Below the pieces are notes generated by a model, which was not told the DNA's origin, made no database searches, and saw nothing but the letters and a program-made list of their open reading frames with translations. From assembly GCA_007750655.1 (NCBI GenBank), contig CP036290.1, positions 3,782,001-3,846,000 of the forward strand: DNA of 64,000 nt. The letters are read 5' to 3'. Made by a program: the position numbers and the translations under genes. Positions within the stretch are counted from its first letter, which is position 1. Each line of letters opens with the position of its first letter. The stretch is from Rohdeia mirabilis. GTDB lineage: Bacteria; Planctomycetota; UBA1135; GCA-002686595. Positions 36,939-53,482 of the stretch are shown one piece after another.

Positions 36939-37769
36939 TCAGGACTTCTTGCGGCGACGCACGATGAACTTGTCGGACGGGTGGTTGCGACGACGGGTAC
37001 GCCCGCCCTTGGAGAGAACAGCGGTCGGCGAACAGGGGTGACGACCACCGGCCGTCCGTCCCTCACCACCGCCCATCGGGTGGTCGACCGGGTTCATGGC
37101 GGTACCACGAACTTCGGGACGACGTCCCATGTGGCGCTTGCGGCCAGCCTTGCCCAGCTTGACGTTCTGGTGGTCGGTGTTGCCGACGCGACCGATCGTG
37201 GCGCGGCAGCGCACGTGGACGCGACGCAGCTCGCCCGAGGGCAGCGAGATGATGGCGTAGTTGCCATCGCGCGCCTGCAGCTGGGCGGCGCTTCCCGCGC
37301 TGCGGCAGATCTGGCCACCGCGGCCCGGCTGGAGCTCGATGTTGTGGATCGTCTGGCCGATCGGGATGTCCGCGAGGGTCATCGCGTTGCCCGGGTGCGG
37401 CTCGCTGCCGGTGCCCGACTGGATCGGCATGCCGACCGTGAGGCCGACCGGCGCGAGGATGTAGCGCTTCTCGCCGTCCGCGTAGACCACCAGGGCGATG
37501 TTCGCCGAGCGGTTCGGGTCGTACTCGAGCGTGCGCACGGTTCCGGGAACGCCATCCTTGTCGCGCTTCCAGTCGATGAGACGGTAGCGGCGCTTGTGCC
37601 CCCCACCGCGACGGCGGGAGGTGATGCGGCCGGTGTTGTTGCGTCCGCCCGTCTTCTTGAGAGGACGGAGCAGGCTCTTCTGCGGCTTGACCTTGGAGAG
37701 GTCGGAGAAGTCCAGCACGTTGCCGTGGCGACGGCCAGGCGAAGTGGGACGGTAGGACTTGATGGCCAT
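36939..37769 (-). CDS. rplB: 50S ribosomal protein uL2
   Basis: This 276-residue protein is needed for subunit association and peptidyl transfer. It shows the N-terminal [21 protein letters not shown], the SH3-like core, and the C-terminal [22 protein letters not shown] containing the conserved histidine near the catalytic centre. It is followed by rpsS. No insertion is seen compared with the usual 274-277 residues. Confidence 0.98.
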   Translation of the reverse strand: MAIKSYRPTSPGRRHGNVLDFSDLSKVKPQKSLLRPLKKTGGRNNTGRITSRRRGGGHKRRYRLIDWKRDKDGVPGTVRTLEYDPNRSANIALVVYADGEKRYILAPVGLTVGMPIQSGTGSEPHPGNAMTLADIPIGQTIHNIELQPGRGGQICRSAGSAAQLQARDGNYAIISLPSGELRRVHVRCRATIGRVGNTDHQNVKLGKAGRKRHMGRRPEVRGTAMNPVDHPMGGGEGRTAGGRHPCSPTAVLSKGGRTRRRNHPSDKFIVRRRKKS

Positions 37770-37882
37770 GACGAGTGATCGGCGTGGGGCGGTTTCGAGT
37801 GGGAGGGTTCGGAGCGGCGGTCGGTGGCGGGCGGCGTGTGGGCGGGCCGACGGGACGAACCGTGGCCGCGACGTTCACGCGC

Positions 37883-38173
37883 TCACAGGACCTCGATCGA
37901 ATCCCCCTCCCGCAGCGTGACCATGGCCTTCTTCCAGGCCTGGGTGCGTCCAGCGACGTAGCCGCGGCGGCGCGACTTGGTCGTGCCACTGAGCGTGTTG
38001 ACGGAGAGAACCTTGACGCCGAAGAGCGCTTCGACGGACTTGCGGATCTCCACCTTGTTCGCGCCCGTGGGGACGCGGAAGTGGTAGGCGTTGCGCTTGA
38101 CCATGTCGTCCGAGGACTTCTCGGTGACGTGGGGCTTGCGGATGACGCGGTAGGCGTTGTCGAGGGTGCTCAC
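37883..38173 (-). CDS. rplW: 50S ribosomal protein uL23
   Basis: This 96-residue protein is the docking site for trigger factor and SRP at the tunnel exit. NAYRVIRKPHVTEKSSDDM and KVEIRKSVEALFGVKVLSVNTL are diagnostic. The start is GTG 38171-38173, overlapping the rplD stop (GTGA). There is a 113-nt spacer before rplB. Confidence 0.96.
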   Translation of the reverse strand: MSTLDNAYRVIRKPHVTEKSSDDMVKRNAYHFRVPTGANKVEIRKSVEALFGVKVLSVNTLSGTTKSRRRGYVAGRTQAWKKAMVTLREGDSIEVL

Positions 38174-38853
38174 TGGGCTTCTCCTTGGGCACGAGCCACG
38201 TTGGCTTGGGCGCTGGTGGCTTTGGCGCCGACGCGTTCCGCCAGGGCCTCGAGGGCTCCGGTCTGGGTCACGATCAGGCCACCGGCGACCACGTCGTAGG
38301 CGCAGAGGTCGAGGGCCGTACGAACCGTCACACCGTCGAAGTTGCGGAAGGACTTCCACACGTTCTCGTCGGGAGCGGCGAGGACGATCGTCGCGCGGCG
38401 GTGTCCGCCGGCGGCGCCCACACCCAGATCCGCGAGGACCTTGCGCGCGGCCTTGGCCGAGGGCGCGGTGAAGCCGCCGAGGTCGGCCACCACCACTTCG
38501 TCGTCGGTCAACTTGCCGGCGAGGGCCGAGCGCAGGGCGACGCGGCGCGCCTTGACCGGCATGTGGTACGAGTAGTCGCGGGGACGCGGCCCGAAGACCG
38601 TTCCGCCGCCGCGCCAGATGGGCGACTTCTTGTCACCGGCGCGGGCGCGACCGGTGTGCTTCTGCTTGTAGGGCTTGGCGTTCGAGCCCTTGACCTCGGA
38701 CCGCCCCTTCGTGCTCGCCGTTCCCTGACGCTGGTTCGCCTGGTACATGACGACCGCGTCCTTCAGCGTGCGGTACAGGACGCGACCGCCGAAGGGCGTC
38801 TCGTCGACCTGGATCGCGCCGATGGATCCGGCTTTGTAGCTTTTGACCTGCAT
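38170..38853 (-). CDS. rplD: 50S ribosomal protein uL4
   Basis: The 227 residues include the tunnel-constriction loop ([25 protein letters not shown] region) and the C-terminal [26 protein letters not shown] 38851-38853 is chosen from the conserved start [16 protein letters not shown]. uL4 represses the S10 operon in gammaproteobacteria; the long leader upstream of rpsJ here has not been tested for such control. Confidence 0.97.
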   Translation of the reverse strand: MQVKSYKAGSIGAIQVDETPFGGRVLYRTLKDAVVMYQANQRQGTASTKGRSEVKGSNAKPYKQKHTGRARAGDKKSPIWRGGGTVFGPRPRDYSYHMPVKARRVALRSALAGKLTDDEVVVADLGGFTAPSAKAARKVLADLGVGAAGGHRRATIVLAAPDENVWKSFRNFDGVTVRTALDLCAYDVVAGGLIVTQTGALEALAERVGAKATSAQANVARAQGEAQ

Positions 38854-38911
38854 GGCTTCTTGGTTCTGTTTCCTGGCTCTGCGCTGACTGGTGACCGATC
38901 GGAGTGAGCGA

Positions 38912-39553
38912 TCAGCCCTTGGCCGGCATGCCGGTCTTGGCGGTACGGACCTGGACGAAACCACCGTTCGGTCCCGGGACGGACCCGCGAACGAAGAGCA
39001 GACCGCGCTCGGCGTCGACGCGCACGAGCTTGAGGTTCTTGGCCGTCGTGCGCTCGGCACCGAAGTGACCCGACATGCGCGTGCCCTTGAACACGCGGCC
39101 CGGGTAGGCACAGGCACCGATGGCGCCGGGCTGACGCACGTTCATGCAGCCGTGGGTCTCGGCGCCCCGGGAGAAGCCGTGGCGCTTGATCGTTCCCGAG
39201 AATCCGCGGCCCTTGCTGGTGCCGGTGACGTCGATCAGCTGGCCGGGCTCGAAGGCCTCGACGGTGATGGCGTCGCCGACGGCGTGCTCGGCCGGGCCGT
39301 CGAGACGGCGCTCGCGCAGGAAGCGCTTGGGCGCGGTCTTCGCCTTCTCGCAGTGGATGCGTTGGGGCTTGGCGGCGCGGGAGTCCTTGATGTCCTCGAA
39401 CCCGAGTTGGATGGCGTCGTAGCCATCCGTCTCTTGGTTGCGGACCTGGGTGACGACGCAGGGACCGGCTTCGACGATGGTCACGGGGACCACCTTGCCG
39501 TCCTCTTCGAAGAACTGCGTCATGCCTCGCTTACGTCCTAGGATCAGCGTCAT
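38912..39553 (-). CDS. rplC: 50S ribosomal protein uL3
   Basis: The 213 residues open MTLILGRKRGMTQFFEEDGKVVPVTIVEAG and contain GRGFSGTIKRHGFSRGAETHG, the extension that reaches the peptidyl-transferase centre, then PGRVFKGTRMSGHFGAERTT. It sits 58 nt before rplD and 232 nt after rpsJ. Confidence 0.98.
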   Translation of the reverse strand: MTLILGRKRGMTQFFEEDGKVVPVTIVEAGPCVVTQVRNQETDGYDAIQLGFEDIKDSRAAKPQRIHCEKAKTAPKRFLRERRLDGPAEHAVGDAITVEAFEPGQLIDVTGTSKGRGFSGTIKRHGFSRGAETHGCMNVRQPGAIGACAYPGRVFKGTRMSGHFGAERTTAKNLKLVRVDAERGLLFVRGSVPGPNGGFVQVRTAKTGMPAKG

Positions 39554-39755
39554 GAGTCCTTGAACCTCTGTGTGCGTGGGGGTTGGCGGAGGGGAGAGAA
39601 GGAACGAGGAAGGTCCAGCCTCGGGCGGCGAGGTTCGCTCGCCGGTGGGCTGCCGGTTCGATCAGAATGGAGCGCGCCCTCTTCGAGGGGCTCCGACGCC
39701 TGACCACGCGGCCTTGGGAGTGTCTTCTTCGTCGTGAACGTTGGGTGTCGAGGGG

Positions 39756-39778
39756 GCCGCACGCACCGGGCGTGCGGC
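39756..39778 (-). promoter_or_regulatory. stem-loop just after rpsJ
   Basis: GCCGCACG (39756-39763) pairs with CGTGCGGC (39771-39778) around a 7-nt loop, 7 nt past the rpsJ stop on the transcribed strand. The position between rpsJ and rplC suggests partial termination or processing. Confidence 0.5.
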
Positions 39779-39785
39779 GCTTGAA

Positions 39786-40097
<312 letters not shown>

Positions 40098-40544
40098 CTG
40101 AATCGATGAGTGCGTGGTCGGCGCTCGAGGTGCCGCGTGCCGCGCGGCGAGTGGTGGTGGGTGGTCGTGGTCGTCCGCACAGGGGCGCGCGGGCGTGTTC
40201 GTCGGGCAGCACTCGTCCACACGACCCGCGCTGCCGGTGGCAACGGGGGCGGACGGTCGAGGGGCCCTTCCTTCAGGTGTCCGGAGCTGCCGACGGCCTG
40301 TCGTGTCGCTGATCGACGTGCCCGCGGCCTCGTCGGCCGCCGGAACCCTGCGCCGTCCGTCGCGAGCGTCCGCGCAGCCGGTGGCCGCAGCGAAAGGTCG
40401 GAGGAGGAGAAGGCACTCCGTGGAGTGTGTCGATCCCGGGTCGTTCGAAAAGGGCTCCTGGAAGGGTCCAGAAGCCGATTCGCGAACTCGCCGGAGCGCA
40501 ACGCGTGCACCGCAGACCCGCGTCCGGAGCGGGAAAGGGCGAAG
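40098..40544 (-). promoter_or_regulatory. long untranslated leader of the S10 operon
   Basis: About 440 nt separate the predicted start site (near 40538) from the rpsJ ATG. I find no convincing coding frame. The segment is long enough to host an autoregulatory structure like the uL4-binding leaders known elsewhere, but I could not define one by eye; several short GC stems are possible. Confidence 0.4.
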
Positions 40545-40573
40545 AAAGTAGCGAAGGCCCCATGGGCCGTCAA
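40545..40573 (-). promoter_or_regulatory. sigma-70-type promoter of the S10 operon
   Basis: On the minus strand TTGACG (40573-40568) and TACTTT (40550-40545) are separated by 17 nt. It lies 74 nt downstream of the EF-G-like gene stop and is directed at rpsJ. This is among the closest matches to consensus in the window. Confidence 0.7.
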
Positions 40574-40646
40574 CGACGCGAACCCCGAAACGGTGGATTC
40601 GTCGGATCGGCCCGTCGAAGCCCGCTCCGAGGGGCCACGCGGGGCC

Positions 40647-42700
<2,054 letters not shown>

Positions 42701-42704
<4 letters not shown>

Positions 42705-43189
42705 GACGCGAGCCCCGGATTGGCCGCGAGGAAGGCGTCCTTGAAGTGGTAGCCCGCGAGCAGCGCGTGGTCCGGCGCGCCGGCCACACAGGTGGCGGCG
42801 AAGAGCGCTTCGATCGACGCCAGGCCCTGCTCGGGATCGTCGAAGGTCGTGGATCGCCGCGGATAGGCGGTCGCGAGCCGCGGGAGCGCGCGCGGGATCG
42901 GCTCCCCCACCACCGCGCGACGCAGGGTCGCGAGCCGCCGCCAGGAGGAGTCGATCAGGAACAGCGGGCACGCGAAGCGACCGTCCTCGTCCACGCCCAA
43001 CTCGCCGCGCTCGAGCACCGGTGCGGCCGGATCCAGCAACACGCGTCCGGTCACGTCCAGCTCGAGCTCCGGGTGCCAGGTGACGAACCGCACGCCTTCC
43101 ACCTCGCGCAGCGGAGCGAGCGAACAGCGCTTCCACGACTCCTTGGGGTCGCGCAGGATGAGCAGGTCCCGGTGCATGCCGCCCATCAT
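42701..43189 (-). CDS. Tsr3-like (DUF367/RLI-associated) protein
   Basis: The 162 residues match the layout of Tsr3, which adds the aminocarboxypropyl group to 18S rRNA in eukaryotes and archaea. Landmarks are DPKESWKRCSLAPLREV, the core LDPAAPVLERGELGVDEDGRFACPLFLIDSSWRR-type segment, LPRLATAYPRRS (compare LPYLVAANPVNYG), GLASIEALFAA (compare LSCVEALAAA) and the end YHFKDAFLAANP (compare FKWGHTFLELN). It lies in the str operon between rpsG and the EF-G-like GTPase and is coupled to the latter by a GTGA overlap. Modification of 16S rRNA is an inference. The start is ATG 43187-43189; ATG 43184 or 43175 are alternatives. Confidence 0.75.
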
Positions 43190-43470
43190 GGCATCGCGCC
43201 GCCGTCCACCGCGCGTCCTCCTCGCGTCGTGCGCCGGCGCGGCCGCCGGACCCGACGCCACGACACGCGCTCGCCGCTGCACACGCGTGACGGCCGTCGA
43301 GTCGGTGACGAACCGCGACGACCCCGACGGCCCCGACGCCCCCGCCGATGCGTCGCCCGCCGCTCCACATCCGCCGGCTCTCGGCCAGCGCCGCCCCCGC
43401 CGCGCGCTCGATGCCGCGCGCGTCAAGCGGAGCGGTTCCACTCCGCCGGGCTCGCGCACCGAGAACGCCC
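43190..43470. other. spacer upstream of the Tsr3-like gene
   Basis: About 280 nt with no convincing gene, promoter or repeat separate the Tsr3-like start from the rpsG-tail repeat array. It is C-rich on the transcribed strand. Confidence 0.4.
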
Positions 43471-44005
43471 CACTGGCCGGAACCAACGAGGCATCCGGCC
43501 ATCTGCGCGCGCCGATCGGTGCTCCGCGCCGTTCAGCGCGCGAAGTGGCTGTACGCCTTGTTGGCTTCTGCCATGCGTCTCTGGCGGCGCCAGCCGCCAG
43601 AACCAGAAACGACAAGATGGCTGCAGCCAACAAGGCGTGCAGCCATCTTCTTGGGAGCGCCGCCCGCCCTTCAGCGGCCGAAGACGGCGGTTGGCCTTGT
43701 TGGCTTCCGCCATGCGTCTCTGGTAGCGCCAGCCGCCAGAACCAGAAACGACAAGATGGCGGAGGCCAACAAGGCCAACCGCCATCTTCGGCCGCTGACG
43801 CGGCGTTCTACGCCGCGTTCAGCGGGCGAAGTGGCTGTAGGCCTTGTTGGCTTCCGCCATGCGTCTCAACGGCGCCAGCCGTTGAACCAGAAACGACAAG
43901 ATGGCTGCAGCCAACAAGGCGTGCAGCCATCTTTGCGCGCCGATCGGCGCTCCGCGCCGTTCAGCGCGCGAAGTGGCTGTACGCCTTGTTGGCTTCAGCC
44001 ATCTT
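43471..44005 (-). repeat. array of direct and inverted copies of the rpsG 3' end
   Basis: Direct copies of the last 13 codons of rpsG with its stop lie at 43533-43574, 43671-43713 and 43819-43860, next to the genuine end at 43961-44005. Two of the three still read MAEANKAYSHFAR-stop; the middle reads MAEANKANRRLRPL. Each is followed by an inverted copy (43614-43649, 43753-43788, 43898-43933), itself a hairpin, and a degenerate inverted copy lies at 43471-43504. Between direct and inverted copy is a small stem with loop GCCA (43581-43600, 43720-43739, 43867-43884). Units are about 140-150 bp. Stem sequences differ among units but mostly stay paired. Confidence 0.9.
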
Positions 44006-44434
44006 GTGGACGGTCTCCTTCTGCGACACCGAAGCCCCGGTGCCGTTGTAGGCGTCGACCAGCTCGTCGGCGAGACGGATCGCCATCGGCTTGCCCTTCT
44101 TCTTGCGGGTGTTGTCGATCAGCCAGCGGATCGCGAGGCTCTGCTGACGGTTGCGACGGACCTCGCGCGGCACCTGGTAGTTCGCACCACCGACGCGCTT
44201 GCTGCGCACCTCGACCGACGGACGCACGTTGTCGATGGCCTTGGTGAAGATCTCCACCTGGTCGTCGACCTCGAGCTTCTTGGCGGCGAGGTCGAGCGCC
44301 TCGTAGAAGGCCTTCTGGGCGGTGGTCTTCTTTCCGCTCAGCATCAGCTTGTTGATGATCTTGGTCGCCAGCATGGACTGGAACTTCGGATCGGGAAGCT
44401 GGAGGTCGGCGGTCGACTTGAAGTTGCGGGGCAT
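43961..44434 (-). CDS. rpsG: 30S ribosomal protein uS7
   Basis: This 157-residue protein initiates 16S 3'-domain assembly and lies near the E site. It has KIINKLMLSGKKTTAQKAFYEAL, VEVRSKRVGGANYQVPREV and the C-terminal VHKMAEANKAYSHFAR, which is the normal uS7 ending. Repeated copies of that ending occur directly downstream. It follows rpsL by 176 nt in the str operon. Confidence 0.98.
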   Translation of the reverse strand: MPRNFKSTADLQLPDPKFQSMLATKIINKLMLSGKKTTAQKAFYEALDLAAKKLEVDDQVEIFTKAIDNVRPSVEVRSKRVGGANYQVPREVRRNRQQSLAIRWLIDNTRKKKGKPMAIRLADELVDAYNGTGASVSQKETVHKMAEANKAYSHFAR

Positions 44435-44610
44435 GACTCGTCGTTCTTGGCTGCGGTGCAGCGGGGCGCCGGGAAGTGGCGCGGTGGAGTAGCTGTTCGG
44501 TCGGTCGTGGAGTGGCGCGAGGGTCCGGTGTGGACCGCTCCGCGAGTGTCGGACCCGTTCGTCGGCCCGGTCCCGCGGTCATGCCGCTCCGCTCGGAAGG
44601 AGTGTCGGCC

Positions 44611-44985
<375 letters not shown>

Positions 44986-45067
44986 GACTTGGGAGTGGGC
45001 CTCGCGCCTCGCGATCCGTCTGGAGTCTGTGCTCCGAGGGGGCGGATCCGGCGCTGGAGGGCCGAGT

Positions 45068-45095
45068 AGTGTAGGGAGGTCGGGGCGGGCGTCAA
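45068..45095 (-). promoter_or_regulatory. sigma-70-type promoter of the str operon (rpsL)
   Basis: On the minus strand TTGACG (45095-45090) and TACACT (45073-45068) are 16 nt apart, giving a start near 45061 and a leader of about 75 nt before rpsL. The -35 box directly abuts the hairpin that ends the rpoBC unit. Confidence 0.7.
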
Positions 45096-45126
45096 GCGCC
45101 AGGAGCGATGTGGTCGCTCCCGGCGC
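45096..45126 (-). terminator. stem-loop between rpoC and rpsL
   Basis: GCGCC-A-GGAGCGA (45096-45108) pairs with TCGCTCC-C-GGCGC (45114-45126), 12 pairs with one mismatch and a 5-nt loop. It lies 91 nt past the rpoC stop and ends exactly where the rpsL -35 box begins, so termination and new initiation are back to back. Confidence 0.65.
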
Positions 45127-45216
45127 CCGGGGGCCCTGGGCGGAGCCGGCAGGAGGAGCTTCACGGACGCCCCCACGCGGAGGACGCCCGGTGCGGGCTC
45201 GGCCGTCGGCGAGAGG

Positions 45217-49569
<4,353 letters not shown>

Positions 49570-49686
49570 CGTGATGGGGCGGCTCGAGGGTGCGCTTGGG
49601 AAGCGGTGAGGTCGCGGGTGCTCGCGCAGGTGGCGCCGTGGGGCGAGGCGCGAGCGGGTTGGACGTGGTGTTCGGGTGGTCGGGCG

Positions 49687-49740
49687 GCCCGCCGTGCGGC
49701 GCGTCGCTCCCCAGCGTGAGGGAGCGACGCGCCGGCGGGC
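49687..49740 (-). promoter_or_regulatory. strong stem-loop between rpoB and rpoC
   Basis: GGCGCGTCGCTCCC (49698-49711) pairs perfectly with GGGAGCGACGCGCC (49720-49733) around 8 nt. The flanks GCCCGCCG (49687-49694) and CGGCGGGC (49733-49740) extend the stem beyond a small bulge. It starts 31 nt past the rpoB stop. Such a stable stem between two subunits needed in equal amounts suggests an RNase III-like processing site rather than full termination. Confidence 0.65.
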
Positions 49741-49771
49741 GCGCGGCGACCGTTGGCGGTGCCGTGGGGCC

Positions 49772-52700
49772 TTACAGGCCGGACTTCTTCTGCAGCTCGA
49801 TGTTCAGGCCGAGGCCCTTGATCTCGTTGCAGAGCACTTCGAACGACACCGGGGTGCCGGGCTCGAGGATGTTGAGGCCCTTGACCATCGACTCGTAGAT
49901 CTTGGTGCGACCGTCGACGTCGTCCGACTTGACGGTCAGGAGCTCCTGGAGGATCGCGGCGGCGCCGTAGGCCTCGAGCGCCCACACCTCCATCTCCCCG
50001 AAGCGTTGGCCGCCGAAGCGCGCCTTGCCGCCGAGGGGCTGTTGGGTGATGAGGCTGTACGGGCCGGTGGCACGGGCGTGCACCTTCTCGTCGACGAGGT
50101 GGTGCAGCTTCAGCATGTACATGACGCCGACGGTCACGTCCTGCTCGAAGCGACTGCCGGTGCGACCGTCGTGGAGCTTGAACTTGCCCGTCTTGGGCAG
50201 TCCGGCCTCCTCGAGGGCGGCTTCGATGTCGCTCTCCTCCGCACCGTCGAAGGCGGGCGTGTAGAAGCGACAGCCGAGCACGCGGCCGGCGAGTCCGAGG
50301 TGCGTCTCGAGGATCTGACCCACGTTCATCCGGCTCGGCACGCCGAGCGGGTTGAGCACGATGTCGACGGGCGTTCCGTCCTCGAGGTACGGCATGTCCT
50401 CCATCGGCATGATCTTGGAGACCACACCCTTGTTGCCGTGACGGCCGGCCATCTTGTCGCCGACCGACAGGTGGCGCTTCGTGGCGACGTAGACCTTGAC
50501 CATCTCGAGCACGCCGGTCGGAAGCTCGTCACCGCGGCTGAGGCGGTTGACGACCTTGTTCTTCTCCGACTCCTTGTTCTCGATGCGGCCCTGGAACTCG
50601 TTGATCGTGCGATCGGCGTCGGCGCGCTTCTTCTCGTCGCCGGACTCCTCGGCCGCCGCGACGCACAGGAGCTTGACGCGACGCAGCTCGTCGAAGGTCG
50701 CGGTGTCGTCGAAGGCCAACGGCTTGTTCGTCTGGCTGTCGATGATCTCCGTGCCCAGGATGCGGCTGACGTCCTTGAGCATCATCGAGGTGTACTCGCG
50801 GAAGGCTCGCAGGAAGTCGGTCTCCGCATCGCGGATCTGGGTGAGCACCTTGTTGCGCTCCTCCTGGGTCAGGTTCACGCGGCGCGAGAACTTCTGCGTG
50901 TCGATGACCACGCCGGTGGTGCCGGGGGGCATCGTCAGCGACGCGTTCTTCACGTCCACGCCGGCGCGACCGAAGATCGCGTGCAGCAGTTTCTCCTCGG
51001 GGGTGAGCTCGCTCTTGCTCTTCGGCGCCACCTTGCCGACCAGGATGTCCCCGGCCTGCACGTTGGTGCCGGTCTGCACGATGCCGCCCTCGTCGAGCAT
51101 GGAGAGCGCCTTCTCACCCACGTTCGGGATGTCGCGCGTGAATTCCTCCTTGCCGAGCTTGGTCTCGCGGATCTCGACCTCGTACTCCTCGATGTGGATC
51201 GAGGTGAAGACGTCCTCGCGGACGAGCTTCTCCGAGACGAGGATCGCGTCCTCGTAGTTGAAGCCGTCCCAGGGCATGAACGCCACCAGGATGTTCTTGC
51301 CGAGCGACAGTTCGCCCATGAAGGACGAGGCGCCGTCGGCGAGCAGCTGGCCCTCTTCGACGACCTCGCCCTCGACCACGCGCGGGACGTGGTTCTGGCA
51401 GGTGCGCTCGTTGAGGCCGCGGTACTTCGTCAACTGGTACTCGTCCTCGTCGACGATGATGACCTGGCTGTCGGCGTAGCGCACGGTGCCCGCGTTCTTG
51501 GCGCGGACGCTCATGTCCGTGTTCTTCGCCACGATCGACTCCATGCCGGTGCCGACCGTGGGCGGCTCCTGGACGACGAGCGGAACCGCCTGCCGTTGCA
51601 TGTTCGAGCCCATCAACGCGCGGTTCGCGTCGTCGTGCTCGAGGAACGGGATCAGAGCGGCGGACACACCGACGATCTGGCGCGGCGAGACGTCGACGTA
51701 GTCGACCTCCTCCGGCGCCACCTCGTAGTTGTCACCGTCCTTGCGCACGAGCACGCGCGGGCCGCGCAGGTTGCCGTCGCGGTCGGCGGCGTCGGCGGGT
51801 GCGATGACCGCGCCCGACTCCTGGTCGGCGCGCAGGTACTCGACCTCTTCCGTCAGGATGCCGGCGCGCACCTTGCGGTACGGCGCGGTCAGGAAGCCGT
51901 AGTCGTCGAGGCGCGAGTAGAGCGCGAGCGACGAGATCAGACCGATGTTCGAGCCTTCCGGCGTTTCGATCGGGCACAGACGACCGTAGTGCGACAGGTG
52001 CACGTCGCGCACGTCGAAGCCGGCGCGCTTGCGGTTCAGACCGCCCGGGCCGAGCGCGGACAGACGGCGCTCGTGGGTCAGCTGACTGAGCGGGTTGGTC
52101 TGGTCGACGACCTGGGACAGCTCACCGCGGCCGAAGAAGTACTCGACGGCGCTCGAGAAGGTCTTGCTGTTGATCAGGTTGCGCGGGGAGACCGTCTCCG
52201 GGCTCTCCAGGTTCATGCGCTCCTGGGCGGTGCGACGCAGCTTGAGCAGGCCCTTGCGGAACTCCTCGGCGGCGAGCTCGGCGATCGTCCGCACGCGGCG
52301 GTTGCCCAGGTTGTCGATGTCGTCGATCTCGCCCTTGCCGGCCCGCAGGTCGAGCAGGTACTGGATCGAGTTCGTGATGTCCTGGGGCTGGAGGACCTGG
52401 ACCTCTTCCGGCACGTCCTGGCCGTACTTGCGGTTCAGTCGGAAGCGGCCGACGCGACCGAGGCGGTAGCGCTGCGGGTCGAAGAACTTCTCGTGGAAGA
52501 GCTCGCGCGCCTTCTCCAGCTGGGCCGGGTTGCCCGGGCGGAGACGGCTGTAGATCTTGACCAGGGCCTCTTCGTGGCTGGCGCAGGGATCCTCCGCCAG
52601 GCTGTTGATGATGAGGGGATCGAGGTCGTCCGGCTTCTCGTCGATGATCTCGACCTGGGCCAGCTCGCTGGCGGCGATCTCGAGGGCCGCGGACTCGGAG

Positions 52701-53482
52701 ATCTGCGTCCCCGAGGCGACCAGGACCTCGCCCGTCTTCAGCACCACGACGTCGCCGACCGCGAAGCGCCCGGTGATGTTCTTGGCGAAGGAATTCTCGG
52801 TCTGCGACTTCGTGCGCTTGACGACCTTGGCCGGGTAGAAGTGGCGCAGGATGTCGGCGTCGGTGGACAGGTTCTCGTCCATCGCGCGCAGGAGCGTCAC
52901 GGCGGAGAACTTGCCCGACTGGTCGATGCGGACCGTCAGGAGGTCCTTCTTCGTGACGTTGAGCTCGATCCAGGAACCGCGCTCCGGGATGATCCAGCAC
53001 GAGTGCAGCTTCTTGTCGATCGTCGAGGTGTCGACCGAGAAATCGACGCCCGGCGAGCGGTGGAGCTGGCTCACGATCACGCGCTCGGAGCCGTTGATGA
53101 TGAACTCACCGCCCCCGATCATGATCGGGATCTCGCCGAGGTAGACCTCCTCCTCGACCGGCTCCGGCTTGATCAGGCGCAGGCGCACTTTGAACGGGTA
53201 GCCGTAGGTGAGGCGCAGCTTGCGGCACTCGTCGATCGTGTAGCGCGCACGACCCAACTCGTAGCCCACGTACTCGAGGCACATGGTCTTGTCGTACGAG
53301 TAGATCGGGAAGACCTCCCTCAGGAGCCCCTCTAGACCGTGCTCATCGGTACGAGCCGCCTGTGGCGTCTCGACCATGAGGAAGTCGTCGTACGCCTTGC
53401 GTTGGATCTCGACGAGGTTCGGGACCTCGACGATGTCGCCGTAGCGGGAGAACTTGCGAACGGGCGGCAGGTTCTTCGTCAT
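49772..53482 (-). CDS. rpoB: RNA polymerase beta subunit
   Basis: The 1236 residues begin [34 protein letters not shown]. The rifampicin pocket reads [29 protein letters not shown], keeping the residues equivalent to E. coli D516, H526 and S531, but with Val in place of F514 and M515. [19 protein letters not shown] and the C-terminal clamp segment [29 protein letters not shown] text are present. It lies 1.5 kb downstream of rplL. Start: ATG 53480-53482. Confidence 0.98.
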   Translation of the reverse strand: MTKNLPPVRKFSRYGDIVEVPNLVEIQRKAYDDFLMVETPQAARTDEHGLEGLLREVFPIYSYDKTMCLEYVGYELGRARYTIDECRKLRLTYGYPFKVRLRLIKPEPVEEEVYLGEIPIMIGGGEFIINGSERVIVSQLHRSPGVDFSVDTSTIDKKLHSCWIIPERGSWIELNVTKKDLLTVRIDQSGKFSAVTLLRAMDENLSTDADILRHFYPAKVVKRTKSQTENSFAKNITGRFAVGDVVVLKTGEVLVASGTQISESAALEIAASELAQVEIIDEKPDDLDPLIINSLAEDPCASHEEALVKIYSRLRPGNPAQLEKARELFHEKFFDPQRYRLGRVGRFRLNRKYGQDVPEEVQVLQPQDITNSIQYLLDLRAGKGEIDDIDNLGNRRVRTIAELAAEEFRKGLLKLRRTAQERMNLESPETVSPRNLINSKTFSSAVEYFFGRGELSQVVDQTNPLSQLTHERRLSALGPGGLNRKRAGFDVRDVHLSHYGRLCPIETPEGSNIGLISSLALYSRLDDYGFLTAPYRKVRAGILTEEVEYLRADQESGAVIAPADAADRDGNLRGPRVLVRKDGDNYEVAPEEVDYVDVSPRQIVGVSAALIPFLEHDDANRALMGSNMQRQAVPLVVQEPPTVGTGMESIVAKNTDMSVRAKNAGTVRYADSQVIIVDEDEYQLTKYRGLNERTCQNHVPRVVEGEVVEEGQLLADGASSFMGELSLGKNILVAFMPWDGFNYEDAILVSEKLVREDVFTSIHIEEYEVEIRETKLGKEEFTRDIPNVGEKALSMLDEGGIVQTGTNVQAGDILVGKVAPKSKSELTPEEKLLHAIFGRAGVDVKNASLTMPPGTTGVVIDTQKFSRRVNLTQEERNKVLTQIRDAETDFLRAFREYTSMMLKDVSRILGTEIIDSQTNKPLAFDDTATFDELRRVKLLCVAAAEESGDEKKRADADRTINEFQGRIENKESEKNKVVNRLSRGDELPTGVLEMVKVYVATKRHLSVGDKMAGRHGNKGVVSKIMPMEDMPYLEDGTPVDIVLNPLGVPSRMNVGQILETHLGLAGRVLGCRFYTPAFDGAEESDIEAALEEAGLPKTGKFKLHDGRTGSRFEQDVTVGVMYMLKLHHLVDEKVHARATGPYSLITQQPLGGKARFGGQRFGEMEVWALEAYGAAAILQELLTVKSDDVDGRTKIYESMVKGLNILEPGTPVSFEVLCNEIKGLGLNIELQKKSGL

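Noticed and set aside
40098..40646. Coding gene between the EF-G-like gene and rpsJ
   Set aside because: Open frames exist, but none has recognisable features, and a promoter with consensus-like boxes lies there instead.
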